From Chitinophagaceae bacterium (GTDB taxonomy: Bacteria; Bacteroidota; Bacteroidia; Chitinophagales; Chitinophagaceae): DNA of 64,000 nucleotides. Below, in pieces: positions 55,626-64,000 of the stretch. The notes under the pieces are model-generated. The model did no database searches. It was not told the origin of the DNA and saw only the letters and a program-made list of their open reading frames with translations. A program made the position numbers and the translations under genes. Location: contig JADJKL010000012.1 of NCBI GenBank assembly GCA_016706055.1, forward strand, positions 62,001-126,000. The letters are read 5' to 3'. Each line of letters opens with the position of its first letter. Position 1 is the first letter of the stretch.

Positions 55626-56692
55626 ATGAAGTGTACAATTGCAATGCTCTTACTGATTGTGCATTTAGACACAACCGGACAAGACACAACAAGTAAGGAG
55701 AAAGAAAATCCTTTCAGCTTTTCGGGCTATGGTGATTTGTATTACCAGTATGATTTTAATAAGCCCGCAAATAACGAACGACCATCATTTTTGTACAATT
55801 TTAAAAAGCATAATCGGGCATCAGTAAATCTTGCCATACTAAAAGTATCATATCAGCAGAAAAATGGAAAGCTAACTTGGCAGTAATGGCTGGAGACTAT
55901 ACCAAATATAATCTGGCTGCAGAACCGGCTTTCTTCCGGCATATAAATGAAGCAAACATTGGTTATGATTTTTCAAAAATATTCTCCATAAATGCAGGCA
56001 TATTGCCTTCTCATATTGGAATTGAATCGGCCATTGCGAAGGATAACTGGAACATTAGCAGAAGTATGTTAGCAGAAAATACTCCTTACTATGAAACTGG
56101 TGTCAAATTCAATTACACACCTAATGAAAAATGGCTATTTTCTATGCTTTTAATAAATGGTTGGCAGAATATTAAAGATTATAACTCATCAAAAGCAGTT
56201 GGCACACAAATACAGTTTAAACCTAATGACAAGTTATTAATCAACTCATCTACTTTCTTTGGAAACGAAAGACCAGATAGTGTAAGACAAATACGTTTAT
56301 TTCATAATTTTTATTTGTCATATGCAATTCAACCTAAAATCAAATTAGCCTTTCTTCTGGATGCCGGAGCAGAGCAAAAAATTACTAAAGATGGCTATAA
56401 CAGCTGGATGGGAGCAGCCATCTTACTTCAATACCTTCCGGCGAAAAATCTAAACATAGCCGGCAGAGTTGAATACTACATGGATAAAGAAAATACTATT
56501 GTTACTAGTTATCCTGCCGGTAAATTGAGTGTCGCAGGCTTTGCCTTCAATATTGATTATTCTTTATCTAAAAACCTTTTGCTTCGTAACGAGGCTCGTT
56601 TGCTTAATTCTGCAAACAACATTTTTGAAAATAAAAACATTACATCCCGTACTAACTTTTGTTTGTTAAGTTGTGTATCTCTTTCTTTCTAA
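55626..56692 (+). CDS. Outer-membrane porin-like protein, frame broken once
   Basis: About 355 aa. Signal peptide KCTIAMLLLIVHLDTTGQ from ATG 55626; barrel strands run through NPFSFSGYGDLYYQYDFNKP, TGVKFNYTPNEKWLFSMLLI and GVAFNIDYSL-like segments to a C-terminal Phe (SCVSLSF). The frame is interrupted at 55874-55875: one further A gives NGKLNLAVMAGDYTKYNLAA and joins the parts. It resembles Bacteroidota porins of the DcaP/OmpW-like outer-membrane carrier type in pattern only. It directly follows kup, so it may admit potassium or a counter-ion. The function is inferred from context. Confidence 0.75.
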
Positions 56693-56775
56693 TGCCTTGC
56701 TTTTTTTAAAATACTCGTCAATAATTTCTATTAATTTAGTTTTTTGCTTGTCGTACAAATTCATATCTTACTTGT

Positions 56776-58299
56776 ATGAATCGACCAAGCTCTACAACAA
56801 ACATCCGCAAAGTAATTACCGCATCCTCTTTAGGCACTATGATAGAGTGGTACGACTTTTATATTTTCGGGATGCTGGCAAAAACAATTTCTACCCAATT
56901 TTTTCCCGAAGGGAATCCAACGGCAGCCTTGTTGAGCACATTGGCCATTTTTGCTGCAGGGTTCATTGTCCGGCCTTTTGGCGCCTTGGTATTTGGACGA
57001 TTAGGCGATCTGATCGGAAGAAAATATACTTTTCTGCTTACGCTGATATTGATGGGCGGTTCTACTTTTTTAATTGGCTGTGTGCCCAGCTATGCAACAA
57101 TCGGCATAGCAGCACCTATTTTAGTTTTATTATTAAGATTATTACAAGGATTAGCATTGGGAGGAGAATACGGTGGTGCTGCCACCTATGTAGCTGAACA
57201 TTCCCCTGCAAACAAAAGAGGTTATTACACCAGTTGGATTCAAACAACAGCCACATTGGGTTTGTTTGTAGCATTAGGAATTATTCTTTTGGTGAAATCA
57301 AATATGAGTGATGCTGCCTTCAATGCGGAATGGGGCGGCTGGCGATATCCTTTCTGGATTTCTATTGTATTAGTTGGTGTTTCTATTTATATAAGAATGA
57401 AGATGTCGGAATCGCCGATGTTTTCGAAATTGAAAGCAGAAGGCAAAACATCTGCAAATCCTTTAAAAGAAAGTTTTCGGAATAAAGCAAATTTTAAAAT
57501 GGTGCTGCTGGCATTATTTGGAGCAGTCATGGGACAAGGAGTGATCTGGTACACCGGTCAATTTTATGCACAAAGCTTTTTAGAAAATACCTGTAAGGTT
57601 GATTTTGAACAAAGCAGAACATTAATGCTGATTGCTATTGCATTTGCCACACCATTTTTTATTTTGTGGGGATGGCTGAGTGATAAAATTGGTAGAAAAT
57701 GGATTATGATGGTTGGTATGGCATTGGCAATTTTTACTTACAGACCAATTTTTCAAACTTTTCTTGACGATACCAAATATGAAGTGCCGGAAAGTATTTC
57801 CCCGAAAAATTTAGACATTCAAATATCATTACTTTCCGGAACACAGGATTCATTACTCGTTTCTACGTCTAATTATATTTTACCCGACGGTAAAAAATTC
57901 CAAACAAAACAAACTGATACCGTTTTCTATAACAGTGGTCAGCTTTCTATTGGAAAAATAAACATCATCAACAAGGTTCTTCCCAAAGCTACTTACTGGA
58001 AATTCGTCGGCCTTATTTTCTTAATGATACTTTATGTTACGATGGTGTACGGGCCAATAGCCGCTTTCTTAGTAGAAATGTTCCCAACAAAAATCAGGTA
58101 CACTTCTATGAGCCTTCCTTACCATATTGGTAATGGTGTGTTTGGTGGGCTGGTTCCATTTATTGGTTTACTATTAAGTACCACTTATAAAGCTGATCCA
58201 TTAGTTGGACTTTGGTACCCAATTGGAGTAGCAGTATTATGTTTAGTTATCGGCACATTGTATTTGAGAAATAAAATTGATAGGAATATAAAAGACTAA
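56776..58299 (+). CDS. MFS transporter, metabolite:H+ symporter (MHS) family
   Basis: A 507-residue inner-membrane symporter with twelve membrane segments. MHS signatures are VITASSLGTMIEWYDFYIFG near the start, FIVRPFGALVFGRLGDLIGR after it, LALGGEYGGAATYVAEHSPA and the WLSDKIGRKWIMMVGM loop. A periplasmic-like insertion of about 80 residues (residues 335-415, DDTKYEVPESISPKNLDIQI) between membrane segments is unusual but shared by Bacteroidota members. MHS proteins carry proline, betaine, shikimate, citrate or alpha-ketoglutarate; the substrate here is not resolved. A small membrane protein gene follows 4 nt after its stop. Confidence 0.9.
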   Translation: MNRPSSTTNIRKVITASSLGTMIEWYDFYIFGMLAKTISTQFFPEGNPTAALLSTLAIFAAGFIVRPFGALVFGRLGDLIGRKYTFLLTLILMGGSTFLIGCVPSYATIGIAAPILVLLLRLLQGLALGGEYGGAATYVAEHSPANKRGYYTSWIQTTATLGLFVALGIILLVKSNMSDAAFNAEWGGWRYPFWISIVLVGVSIYIRMKMSESPMFSKLKAEGKTSANPLKESFRNKANFKMVLLALFGAVMGQGVIWYTGQFYAQSFLENTCKVDFEQSRTLMLIAIAFATPFFILWGWLSDKIGRKWIMMVGMALAIFTYRPIFQTFLDDTKYEVPESISPKNLDIQISLLSGTQDSLLVSTSNYILPDGKKFQTKQTDTVFYNSGQLSIGKINIINKVLPKATYWKFVGLIFLMILYVTMVYGPIAAFLVEMFPTKIRYTSMSLPYHIGNGVFGGLVPFIGLLLSTTYKADPLVGLWYPIGVAVLCLVIGTLYLRNKIDRNIKD

Positions 58300-58303
58300 A
58301 ACT

Positions 58304-58549
58304 ATGAATGCATTTAAAAGATATTTTGGACTCCTGTTTTTATTTATTGCGCCTTTCGTAATTTTTGAATTGGTGAACGGAGCGATAAAAAATATTGACC
58401 CGGCAGGCACAAAAGACATCAATAATCCAATTATATGGATTATTATCATTGCCATTTTTACTCCCATTGCAATTGGGTTAGTAATTTTTGGCTGGTATGC
58501 CTTTAAGGGAGAGTATGATCATCTTCCTCAGAAATCGAAGGACCTTTAA
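58304..58549 (+). CDS. Small two-pass membrane protein accompanying the MFS carrier
   Basis: 81 residues with two membrane segments (about 7-26, RYFGLLFLFIAPFVIFELV, and 45-68, WIIIIAIFTPIAIGLVIFGW) and a charged tail. It starts 4 nt after the MFS gene's stop, so it is probably translated with it. The gene pair is a plausible carrier-plus-small-subunit unit. Its last 47 bp overlap the 3' end of the nhaA gene on the opposite strand, and both reading frames look genuine there. Family and role are unknown. Confidence 0.7.
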   Translation: MNAFKRYFGLLFLFIAPFVIFELVNGAIKNIDPAGTKDINNPIIWIIIIAIFTPIAIGLVIFGWYAFKGEYDHLPQKSKDL

Positions 58550-59705
58550 TATTCTTAATTAATATTAATCCAGCAATAGCTGCAATTAGTGAAGCACATA
58601 AAATAGCAATTTTAGAATTTATAACCAACAGCTTATCATCAAAGGCAAGTAGGGTTATAAAAATAGACATGGTAAAACCTATGCCAGCCAAGAGTCCTGC
58701 ACCTGTTATATGTTTCCAGTTTAATATGCCGGGTAACTGACTCAGTTTAGTCTTTACCGCTATCCATGCAAATAGAAGAATGCCGATGGGCTTTCCAATT
58801 ACCAAACCTGCTATAATACCAAGACTATTTTTTGACAACAACTCATTATAAAAACCAGGTTGCAAACGTATGCCTGTGTTTGCCAAAGCAAATAAGGGAA
58901 CAATAAAATAAGCAACTGGCTTATGCAAAAAATGCTGGAGTTTATAAGATAAAGAACTTTCACCACCTTTTCCAAACGGGATTGCAAATGCAAGCAAGAC
59001 CCCGCTTATAGTAGCATGTACTCCCGATTGAAACATAAAATACCACATAGCTATTCCCGGAATAATATAAAAAGCTAATCGCCGAACCCCATACCGACCC
59101 ATTATAAATAAGCCTACAAAAATTGACAGCGATATAAAAAGGTTAATAAACGAAACTGAATCAGTATAGAAAACAGCAATAATCATAATAGCCCCCAAAT
59201 CATCCATGATAGCTAATGCTGTCAAAAATATTTTTAATGCCGGCGGTACTCTTTTACCAGCCAGTGATAAAATTCCAAGTGCAAATGCAATATCAGTTGC
59301 CATTGGAATAGCATATCCATTTGCAGTAGTCGAACCTGCATTGATGGTAAAATGCAAAAGGGCAGGAATCATCATGCCACCAATAGCTGCCATTACAGGT
59401 AGCATTGCATTTTTTATTTTAGACAACTCACCAATGTATAATTCTCTTTCTATCTCCAGTCCAACCAAAAGAAAAAATACAGCCATCAAAGCATCATTGA
59501 TCCAGTAAGCAACAGTTAACCCTCCCATTTTTGAAGTCCATAATTGTTGATACTGCTCTCCCAAACCTGAGTTGGCTATTAGTAAAGAAATTACTGTACA
59601 GCCGATAAGAATAAACCCTGATGCTTTTTCACTATTAAAAAATTCAGTAAAAAGCCTAGAGAGAACAAATGGAAGTTTTGTATTGTCGTTTTCGCTTTTT
59701 GTCAT
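58503..59705 (-). CDS. nhaA: Na+/H+ antiporter NhaA
   Basis: A 400-residue antiporter exporting sodium in exchange for protons, using about twelve membrane segments. Conserved sequences are FFLLVGLEIERELYIGELSK, PMATDIAFALGILSLAGKRV and IFLTALAIMDDLGAIMIIAV with the paired aspartates of the transport site. SGVHATISGVLLAFAIPFGK and ITGAGLLAGIGFTMSIFITL follow as in the family. The gene is directly downstream of an NhaD-type antiporter gene (35 nt), which together suggests sodium and pH homeostasis. Its 3' end overlaps a convergent small gene by 47 bp. Confidence 0.94.
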   Translation of the reverse strand: MTKSENDNTKLPFVLSRLFTEFFNSEKASGFILIGCTVISLLIANSGLGEQYQQLWTSKMGGLTVAYWINDALMAVFFLLVGLEIERELYIGELSKIKNAMLPVMAAIGGMMIPALLHFTINAGSTTANGYAIPMATDIAFALGILSLAGKRVPPALKIFLTALAIMDDLGAIMIIAVFYTDSVSFINLFISLSIFVGLFIMGRYGVRRLAFYIIPGIAMWYFMFQSGVHATISGVLLAFAIPFGKGGESSLSYKLQHFLHKPVAYFIVPLFALANTGIRLQPGFYNELLSKNSLGIIAGLVIGKPIGILLFAWIAVKTKLSQLPGILNWKHITGAGLLAGIGFTMSIFITLLAFDDKLLVINSKIAILCASLIAAIAGLILIKNIKGPSISEEDDHTLP

Positions 59706-59740
59706 TTTTGCAATTAGTTATTGGCCGCATATGAGATTTA

Positions 59741-61018
59741 CTAAATTATTTGCTTTTGTAACAGATATACAGCAGCTCCTGCTACATATCCAAGTAGTGC
59801 CAATAAACTTATTTTTTTAAGATACCAGAAGAATTCAATTTTTTCCAATCCCATTGCAGCTACTCCGGCAGCGGAACCAATAATAAGACAACTACCGCCT
59901 GTGCCTGCACAGTAAGCCAGAAATTCCCAGAAATAATGATCAGTTGGATAAACATCCATGCTGTACATACCTTGTGATGCGGCTACTAATGGTACATTAT
60001 CTACTATAGAGGAGAAAAAACCGATCAGCATAGTAATCACATTGATATTGCCAATGGTGGAATCCATCCATGCAGCAGCATCAGTAAGTACACCTGTTAC
60101 TTCCAATGCTGCAATGCTCAATAATATTCCTAAGAAGAATAGGACACTTGGTGTGTCAATTTTTCTTAATGCATGATTAACTGATAATACTCCCTTTTCA
60201 GCCTCATCCTTTTCGCTATGTATTATTTCTGTTACAATCCATAATAAGCTAAGCCCAAATAAAATACCCATAAAAGGCGGCAAATGAGTAATCGTTTTAA
60301 AAATGGGAACAAATAACAATACGCCTATGCCCAAAAAGAAAACAATGTTTCTCTCTTTTGCATGGGCAATGTTTGCTTCTTGCTTTTTGGGTGGTGCTAT
60401 AATCCTTTCTCTTCCCTTCATTTTCCATGCAATGATAAATGTGGGCAATGCCATACATACCAAACTGGGCAAAAATGTTTTGATAATTATATTCCAGGTT
60501 GTAACCTGTCCGCCAATCCATAGCATAGTAGTAGTTACATCACCAATTGGACTCCAGGCGCCGCCAGCATTAGCAGATATTATTACAAGACCCGCCAACA
60601 ACCATCTTTCTTTTTTATTATCAACTAATTTTCTCAAAAGAGAAACCATTACGATAGTTGTAGTAAGATTATCTAAAGCAGCAGAAAGAAAAAAAGTAAT
60701 CAGAGAGATACTCCAAACCAGCTTAACAATGTTGTTGGTTTGTATCTTATCAATGATAATCTGAAAGCCATCATGTGCGTCAATTAACTCAACAACTGTC
60801 ATTGCTCCCAACAAAAAGAAAAGAATTCCGGCTACATCTCCAAGATGTCCGGTAAGATGTTCGTTGACATGGTGTGAATCTGATGTAAATAATGCATACA
60901 CCGTCCAGCACAAAACTCCCGTAAGCATAGCTGAAGCCGCCTTATTTATTTTTAAAGGGTGTTCAAGTGTAATAGCAACATATCCAAGAATAAAAATCAG
61001 TGATATAAATAAGATCAT
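59741..61018 (-). CDS. nhaD: Na+/H+ antiporter NhaD type
   Basis: A 425-residue antiporter of the ion-transporter superfamily with about twelve membrane segments. The start ILGYVAITLEHPLKINKAAS matches NhaD, as do DVAGILFFLLGAMTVVELID, TFFLSAALDNLTTTIVMVSL, NAGGAWSPIGDVTTTMLWIG and FFSSIVDNVPLVAASQGMYS. NhaD proteins work at alkaline pH with sodium or lithium. It lies 35 nt upstream of nhaA on the same strand. ArsB-type anion permeases share the fold, but the DNLTTT and VDNVPLVA motifs favour NhaD. Confidence 0.92.
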   Translation of the reverse strand: MILFISLIFILGYVAITLEHPLKINKAASAMLTGVLCWTVYALFTSDSHHVNEHLTGHLGDVAGILFFLLGAMTVVELIDAHDGFQIIIDKIQTNNIVKLVWSISLITFFLSAALDNLTTTIVMVSLLRKLVDNKKERWLLAGLVIISANAGGAWSPIGDVTTTMLWIGGQVTTWNIIIKTFLPSLVCMALPTFIIAWKMKGRERIIAPPKKQEANIAHAKERNIVFFLGIGVLLFVPIFKTITHLPPFMGILFGLSLLWIVTEIIHSEKDEAEKGVLSVNHALRKIDTPSVLFFLGILLSIAALEVTGVLTDAAAWMDSTIGNINVITMLIGFFSSIVDNVPLVAASQGMYSMDVYPTDHYFWEFLAYCAGTGGSCLIIGSAAGVAAMGLEKIEFFWYLKKISLLALLGYVAGAAVYLLQKQII

Positions 61019-61161
61019 TCTCTAAAAAAAGGTTTAGTTGCAAATATAGTTTTTAATATTTCGGGGATTTTACCAATTTTTTTGCGAAATGAATGTAATT
61101 AAAATGTAAATTTTTTATTTTTATTAAAAAATACAGCTATCATCAGTTACTTTCGCACTTC

Positions 61162-61539
61162 ATGAAAAAAAATAAGTCATACTGTAACCTTTTTCGCAAG
61201 GTTTCTGCTATCGGCATGATAGCAGCATTGGTTTGGCTTACCATCAGTGCACCGTTTGTATTTCATTTTCAGCAGGAATTGAAAAAAATAGAAAAAACAC
61301 AAGCAACAAAATCTCCTAGCACTGAAAAAGGAGACACTAATCCCTTTGCCAATACAACTGAGGAAAAGACTTCTTCTGTAAATACATTTTCAGAAGAGTA
61401 TCTTCATCACAGCGAAGAAAACAACCTGCGAACAAATAAAGTTTTTAATCAATATAGCAACCTTACCGAATCACTCTATATAGCTTTTCACGGCGAATTA
61501 ATCTCTCCTCCCCCAGATCTCGATTTTTATTTATTCTGA
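61162..61539 (+). CDS. Exported or membrane-anchored protein of unknown function
   Basis: 125 residues. A membrane anchor or signal lies near the start (SAIGMIAALVWLTISAPFVF), followed by a low-complexity region rich in Thr, Ser, Lys and Glu, and the ending LYIAFHGELISPPPDLDFYL. No family is recognised. It is divergent from nhaD and 75 nt before the SulP carrier gene on the same strand. A small-protein partner of the ion systems is possible, but only position supports it. Confidence 0.55.
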   Translation: MKKNKSYCNLFRKVSAIGMIAALVWLTISAPFVFHFQQELKKIEKTQATKSPSTEKGDTNPFANTTEEKTSSVNTFSEEYLHHSEENNLRTNKVFNQYSNLTESLYIAFHGELISPPPDLDFYLF

Positions 61540-61614
61540 TTTATTCTGTGTACAAATCAGGCTCTGTTTTCAACAGGGCTAAATCAATTTATTTAATAAA
61601 TAAAATCATTATTT

Positions 61615-63249
61615 ATGTCCCCTCGCCCAAGGGCAAAAGACTATATTAAAGGTCTGCCCAATGACTTGGCAGCATCGGTTGTCGTATTTCTTGTAGCCTT
61701 ACCATTATGTATTGGCGTTGCATTAGCATCTGGAGCACCACCACTAAGTGGCATCATTGCTGGTATTTCCGGAGGTATTGTTGTTGGCCTTGCCAGCCGT
61801 TCTCATCTTAGTGTAAGTGGACCCGCTGCTGGCCTTACTGCCATTGTTTTTGCAGCTATAATTACTATTGGATCTTTTCAGGGATTTCTTGTTGCTGTTG
61901 TGCTAGGCGGTGTATTCCAGTTAATACTTGGTTTTTGCAGAGCTGGTATTATTGGCGATTATGTGCCCGGTAGTGTAATTAAAGGAATGCTAGCAGCCAT
62001 TGGATTAATCCTTATTTTAAATCAGGTGCCACATTTATTAGGCGATGATTCTCATTTTGAATCTGATGAAGGTGTAAAACAGGCTTCTGGAAATTTATTT
62101 TCAAATTTTATTTTCTCTTTTGGCAATATTAATTCGACGGCATTACTGATCGGTGGCCTTTGTCTGGCGTTTCATTTTGCTTGGGAAAAAATAGTAGCTG
62201 GCAAGAAAGGATTTATAAGATTTGTTCCTGCGCCATTAATCATTGTTTTTATTGGTGTTGGCATCAATGCAATTTTCATGCAATCAAATCCGGTTGCAGC
62301 TTTAACAAATGAACATCTGGTAAGAATACCAGTGGCAAATTCAGCCGATGAATTCTTTTCTTTTTTTGCATTGCCTGATTGGAATTATTTGTTTAACAGC
62401 GATGTACTCATTATTGCAGTTACACTGGCTTTAGTTGCCAGCTTAGAAACATTGCTAAGCGTTGAAGCAGTTGATGATCTTGATCCTTATCAGCGGGTAA
62501 CACCAACGAACAGGGAGTTGAAGGCACAAGGGCTTGGCAATATAGTTTCGGGACTTGTTGGCGGACTGCCAGTAACAAGTGTTATCGTCCGCTCTTCAGC
62601 TAATGTAAATGCTGGTGCTAAAACAAAAATGTCGACCATTTATCATGGAATACTTCTGTTGTTGTCATTTGCATTCATCCCTTTCTTATTGAATTTGATT
62701 CCGAAAACTGCCTTAGCTGCTATACTTATTTATACAGGTTATAAACTGGCAAAACCATCTGTTTTTAAAGCGTTTTACAAAAAGGGCTTGGATCAGTTCT
62801 TACCGTTTGTAATCACCATCGTTGCCATTTTGGCGACCGATCTTTTAAAAGGAGTGGTTATAGGTATCGGTGTAGGTTTATTTTTTGTTATCAGAAGTAA
62901 TTTTAAAACAGCTGTATTTGTAGTGCATGATGAAAATAAATATTTATTCAGGCTGCGAAAAGATGTCTCTTTCCTAAATAAACCTATCATAAAAAATAAA
63001 CTGGAAAAAGTTCCTGCAAACTCTTCTGTGATAATAGATATTACCAGAGCCGATTTTATTGATAAAGATGTGGTGGAAACCATCGAAGACTTTATTCTTC
63101 ATGCCTCCTTAAAAAATATTACTGTTGAATTTAAAAAAAGCCAGCATAAAAAACAGGGGTTTTCATTCAAACTAATTGAGAATAAGAACAGTAAAGCTTC
63201 CTTGATAAGAAACTATGAAAAAGAAATAACTATATCAAACACATATTAA
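61615..63249 (+). CDS. SulP family anion transporter with STAS domain
   Basis: A 544-residue carrier. The membrane domain has the SulP hallmarks DLAASVVVFLVALPLCIGVA, GIIAGISGGIVVGLASRSHL and VSGPAAGLTAIVFAAIITIG in the first quarter, then about ten more segments. The STAS domain occupies about 440-540 (SSVIIDITRADFIDKDVVET, IEDFILHASLKNITVEF). SulP proteins carry sulfate, bicarbonate or other anions. The beta-carbonic anhydrase gene starts 24 nt after its stop, and this pairing is typical of bicarbonate-type SulP systems, so bicarbonate is the favoured substrate. Sulfate remains possible. Confidence 0.92.
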   Translation: MSPRPRAKDYIKGLPNDLAASVVVFLVALPLCIGVALASGAPPLSGIIAGISGGIVVGLASRSHLSVSGPAAGLTAIVFAAIITIGSFQGFLVAVVLGGVFQLILGFCRAGIIGDYVPGSVIKGMLAAIGLILILNQVPHLLGDDSHFESDEGVKQASGNLFSNFIFSFGNINSTALLIGGLCLAFHFAWEKIVAGKKGFIRFVPAPLIIVFIGVGINAIFMQSNPVAALTNEHLVRIPVANSADEFFSFFALPDWNYLFNSDVLIIAVTLALVASLETLLSVEAVDDLDPYQRVTPTNRELKAQGLGNIVSGLVGGLPVTSVIVRSSANVNAGAKTKMSTIYHGILLLLSFAFIPFLLNLIPKTALAAILIYTGYKLAKPSVFKAFYKKGLDQFLPFVITIVAILATDLLKGVVIGIGVGLFFVIRSNFKTAVFVVHDENKYLFRLRKDVSFLNKPIIKNKLEKVPANSSVIIDITRADFIDKDVVETIEDFILHASLKNITVEFKKSQHKKQGFSFKLIENKNSKASLIRNYEKEITISNTY

Positions 63250-63273
63250 TTTTATAATTTTAAAAAAAAGAGT

Positions 63274-63909
63274 ATGCATTCTTACGAAAAATTACTTGCC
63301 CTCAATAAAAAATGGGCAAACGAAAAAACTACTTTTGATCCCCAATTTTTTAAAGACCTTCAGGATGTACAAACTCCGGAGTTTCTGTGGATCGGCTGCA
63401 GCGATAGCCGGGTTCCGCCCAATGAAATAACCCAGACACAGCCTGGCGAAATTTTTATTCATCGCAACATCGCCAATCTTGTTGTAAATACAGATGTAAA
63501 TGTTTTAAGCGTTTTGGAATATGCTGTGCATCATTTAAAAGTGAAGCATATTATTGTTTGCGGGCATTATGGATGTGGGGGTATAAAAGCTGCAACCACG
63601 AATCATAATTTAAAGCAGGTATTAAATATGTGGCTCCGCAATATTAAAGACATCTACAGGATACATAGAGATGAATTAGACGGTATTGAAAATGAAGATA
63701 ACCGAGTTGACAGACTTGTTGAATTGAATGTTCAGGAACAAGTAATGAACCTAGCAAAAACTTCTATTATTCAACGGGCATGGAAAGAAGGTAACAAGCC
63801 TCACCTGCATGGCTGGGTATATGGTTTGAAAGACGGTGTGATAAACCCTGTTTTTGAAATGAAAGCAGGAACTCATATTGATCCGCTGTATGAGTTTGAT
63901 GATTTATAA
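63274..63909 (+). CDS. can: Beta-type carbonic anhydrase
   Basis: A 211-residue zinc enzyme that interconverts carbon dioxide and bicarbonate in the cytoplasm. Zinc ligands are C42, H98 and C101 (WIGCSDSR and CGHYGCGG), with the catalytic D44-x-R46 pair. VNTDVNVLSVLEYAVHHLKV and the C-terminal HLHGWVYGLKDG motif are family-typical. It shares the transcript with the SulP carrier gene and ends at a strong terminator. The pairing suggests conversion of imported bicarbonate or supply of substrate to carboxylases. Confidence 0.95.
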   Translation: MHSYEKLLALNKKWANEKTTFDPQFFKDLQDVQTPEFLWIGCSDSRVPPNEITQTQPGEIFIHRNIANLVVNTDVNVLSVLEYAVHHLKVKHIIVCGHYGCGGIKAATTNHNLKQVLNMWLRNIKDIYRIHRDELDGIENEDNRVDRLVELNVQEQVMNLAKTSIIQRAWKEGNKPHLHGWVYGLKDGVINPVFEMKAGTHIDPLYEFDDL

Positions 63910-63913
63910 AAAG

Positions 63914-63946
63914 AAAAAGCCTGCTGAAATAAGCAGGCTTTTTCTT
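63914..63946 (+). terminator. Terminator of the SulP-carbonic anhydrase operon
   Basis: AAAAAGCCTGCT (63914-63925) pairs with AGCAGGCTTTTT (63932-63943) around a 6-nt loop, followed by more T. Confidence 0.85.
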
Positions 63947-63949
63947 TTA

Positions 63950-64000
63950 TCAGGTAAGATGTTTCTTACTTAGCCACTCAATACAATCACTAAAAGTTTT
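63950..64000 (-). CDS. Possible C-terminal end of a gene entering from the right
   Basis: The minus strand reads K-T-F-S-D-C-I-E-W-L-S-K-K-H-L-T then TGA with no stop inside the visible 51 nt, next to a terminator that could also serve it. This is only a weak suggestion of a partial gene. Confidence 0.3.
   Translation of the reverse strand, partial: KTFSDCIEWLSKKHLT

Overview
The window looks like ordinary chromosome from an AT-rich member of the Bacteroidota, most likely family Chitinophagaceae. The support is protein family content: DUF5916 and Bat-type proteins, a fused acyl-CoA mutase (IcmF type), a split transketolase, ECF sigma/anti-sigma pairs, and a kinase-RapZ fusion. Several start regions also carry the phylum's TAnnTTTG -7 promoter element, sometimes with TTG 19-20 nt upstream. 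I see no rRNA, tRNA, transposase, prophage, CRISPR array or replication origin.

Layout. 0-3.5 kb: phosphate acquisition (outer-membrane porin divergent from a DUF47 protein and PiT transporter). 3.5-6.9 kb: galE, a four-helix-bundle gene flanked by CAATTG-type repeats, the C-terminal half of transketolase, and a frame-broken lipoprotein. 7-8.8 kb: an ECF sigma operon. 8.9-17.7 kb: sulfatase, GH63-like glucosidase, N-acetylmuramoyl-L-alanine amidase, DEAD-box helicase, and an MG2/TonB-plug protein. 17.8-21.2 kb: IcmF-type mutase. 21.3-30.1 kb: kinase-RapZ plus sugar nucleotidyltransferase (AmgK/MurU-like cell-wall recycling), M1 peptidase, RidA, a 3HCDH-like protein with TsaB, ArsR, an MBL-rhodanese protein and an aspartyl hydroxylase. 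30.4-43.5 kb: DUF5916 protein, NadB, lysoplasmalogenase, IspG, BatB/BatC-like proteins, a class D beta-lactamase, small lipoproteins and Kbl. 43.7-49.7 kb: a second ECF operon, a PorT-like protein, a structured RNA candidate, L,D-transpeptidase, hydrolase and C1 peptidase. 49.7-63.9 kb: acetyl-CoA synthetase, then an ion block (KdpDE-like two-component system, Kup, porin, MFS carrier, NhaA, NhaD, SulP, beta-carbonic anhydrase).

Two points matter most. First, ten otherwise normal genes, several of them housekeeping, are split by single-base frame breaks. Eleven of the twelve breaks are apparent deletions, most of them in short homopolymers. I read this mainly as residual assembly error and annotate these loci as single genes. 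Second, ispG carries four 15-nt palindromes, CGGAAC-N3-GTTCCG, spaced by multiples of three so that each is translated as R-N-(G/S)-V-P. This looks like a palindromic repeat family tolerated inside an essential enzyme.

I did not find a convincing new multi-gene defence or mobile system. The best leads are the ispG palindromes, the nested-stem RNA candidate near 46.7 kb, the kinase-RapZ/MurU-like pair, the anti-sigma factor with VP-YF repeats, and a chromosomal OXA-like enzyme.
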